Positions 5,825 to 6,168 of a stretch of 6,168 nt of DNA are shown here, piece by piece. The notes beneath the pieces are model-generated. The model ran no database searches. It had not been told where the DNA came from and worked only from the letters and a program-made list of their open reading frames with translations. The stretch is from an uncultured Polyangiaceae bacterium. GTDB taxonomy: Bacteria > Myxococcota_A > Polyangia > Polyangiales > Polyangiaceae. The position numbers and the translations under genes were made by a program. Every line of letters begins with the position of its first letter. The first letter of the stretch is position 1. The DNA lies in the NCBI GenBank assembly GCA_938004815.1, contig CALKVR010001098.1:1-6168 (forward strand), given 5' to 3'.

Positions 5825-6168
5825 GTGAAGAATCGCGCGGATGAGTCGGAAATCGTCGTCGGCTTGGACATCGGCACCACCAAGGTGTCCGCGGTCGTGG
5901 GCGAGGTGGACTCCGACGGGATCACCGTTCTCGGCGTGGGCAACGTGCCCTGCCGCGGGCTGCGCAAGGGCGTGGTCTCCAACATCGAGTGGACCGTCCG
6001 CTCGATCAGCGACGCCATCGAGAGCGCGCAGACGATGGCCGGCGTCGAGATTCGAACCGTCTACGCCTCGATCGGCGGCAGCCACACGCGCTGCATCGCC
6101 TCCGACGGCGTCGCCGCGGTGAGCGGCGGCGAGGTGGGGCGCGTCGACGTCGAGCGCGTCCTCGAGGG
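5825..6168 (+). CDS. ftsA: Cell division protein FtsA (3' partial)
   Basis: FtsA is the actin-like ATPase that polymerises at the membrane, anchors FtsZ through its C-terminal tail and recruits downstream division proteins. The first 114 codons are present; the frame is still open at the window end, so well over half of the gene (family about 400-430 aa) lies beyond. Visible are the nucleotide-binding phosphate-1 motif IVVGLDIGTTKVSAVVGE at residues 10-27, GLRKGVVSNIEWTVRSI at 45-61, SAQTMAGVEI at 67-76, and the start of the 1C subdomain, VYASIGGSHTR at 79-89. RKG.V.NIE together with a GLDIGTTK loop is characteristic of FtsA rather than MreB or DnaK. The C-terminal membrane helix and FtsZ-binding parts cannot be checked. 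The GTG start follows GAGAGGA. It is separated from ftsQ by about 100 nt, the only sizeable gap in this window, so ftsA (and ftsZ, if it follows) may have extra regulation. Confidence 0.95.
   Translation, partial: MKNRADESEIVVGLDIGTTKVSAVVGEVDSDGITVLGVGNVPCRGLRKGVVSNIEWTVRSISDAIESAQTMAGVEIRTVYASIGGSHTRCIASDGVAAVSGGEVGRVDVERVLE

Larger units (their letters stand above)
5721..5828 (+). other. 35-codon open frame bridging ftsQ and ftsA (doubtful coding)
   Basis: An ATG at 5721 overlaps the ftsQ stop as ATGA, and the frame runs 35 codons to a TGA at 5826 that overlaps the ftsA GTG as GTGA. The predicted peptide starts MSLDFAADV, is basic in the middle (R-R-K, R-R) and has no motif I recognise. 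The stop-start overlaps at both ends look like the coupling seen elsewhere in this operon. Against coding, only 22 of 35 third positions are G or C, versus 33 of 35 in the last ftsQ codons and 31 of 35 in the first ftsA codons. There is no clear dedicated ribosome site beyond a weak GAGG at 5712-5715 (T-G-A-G-G at 5711-5715) in ftsQ. More likely it is an untranslated spacer. Confidence 0.2.

Noticed and set aside
1..6168. Mobile element, CRISPR, tRNA or rRNA, or a novel accessory system
   Set aside because: No repeats of the array type, no transposase or integrase motifs and no RNA gene signatures were seen; coding sequence of a core operon fills the window.

Overview
The window is a compact, entirely plus-strand piece of a dcw (division and cell wall) cluster. 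In order it carries mraY (5' end cut off by the window edge), ftsW, murG, murC, ftsQ and ftsA (3' end cut off). It is very GC-rich with strong G/C preference at third codon positions, which explains the many long but meaningless open frames on both strands. GC content, the diderm-type gene order and the FtsQ and FtsW sequence character suggest a high-GC proteobacterium-like diderm. My best guess is Myxococcota (a myxobacterium of the Polyangia type), but this is inference from style, not a database match.

Layout: mraY occupies 1-1019; ftsW 1022-2326; murG 2320-3423; murC 3425-4831; ftsQ 4828-5724; ftsA from 5825 to the window end. Junctions are 2 nt (mraY/ftsW), an overlap of 7 or 4 nt (ftsW/murG), 1 nt (murG/murC) and a 4-nt GTGA overlap (murC/ftsQ). 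The only real gap is about 100 nt between ftsQ and ftsA. No terminator and no convincing promoter are visible, so the block is most likely one polycistronic, translationally coupled unit that continues in both directions. Four of the five visible start codons (murG, murC, ftsQ, ftsA) are GTG; only ftsW begins with ATG.

How the genes work together: MurC adds L-Ala to UDP-MurNAc in the cytoplasm. MraY transfers phospho-MurNAc-pentapeptide to undecaprenyl phosphate (lipid I), and MurG adds GlcNAc to make lipid II. FtsW polymerises lipid II into septal glycan, FtsQ scaffolds the divisome and its activation of FtsW, and FtsA tethers FtsZ to the membrane. All catalytic motifs I could check are intact.

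Compared with the classical order mraY-murD-ftsW-murG-murC-murB-ddl-ftsQ-ftsA, murD is missing between mraY and ftsW, and murB and ddl are missing between murC and ftsQ. I see no new biological system here. The points worth a second look are these gene absences, a cluster of perfect inverted repeats around the ftsQ translation start, and a hairpin plus an overlapping 35-codon frame in the ftsQ-ftsA gap.
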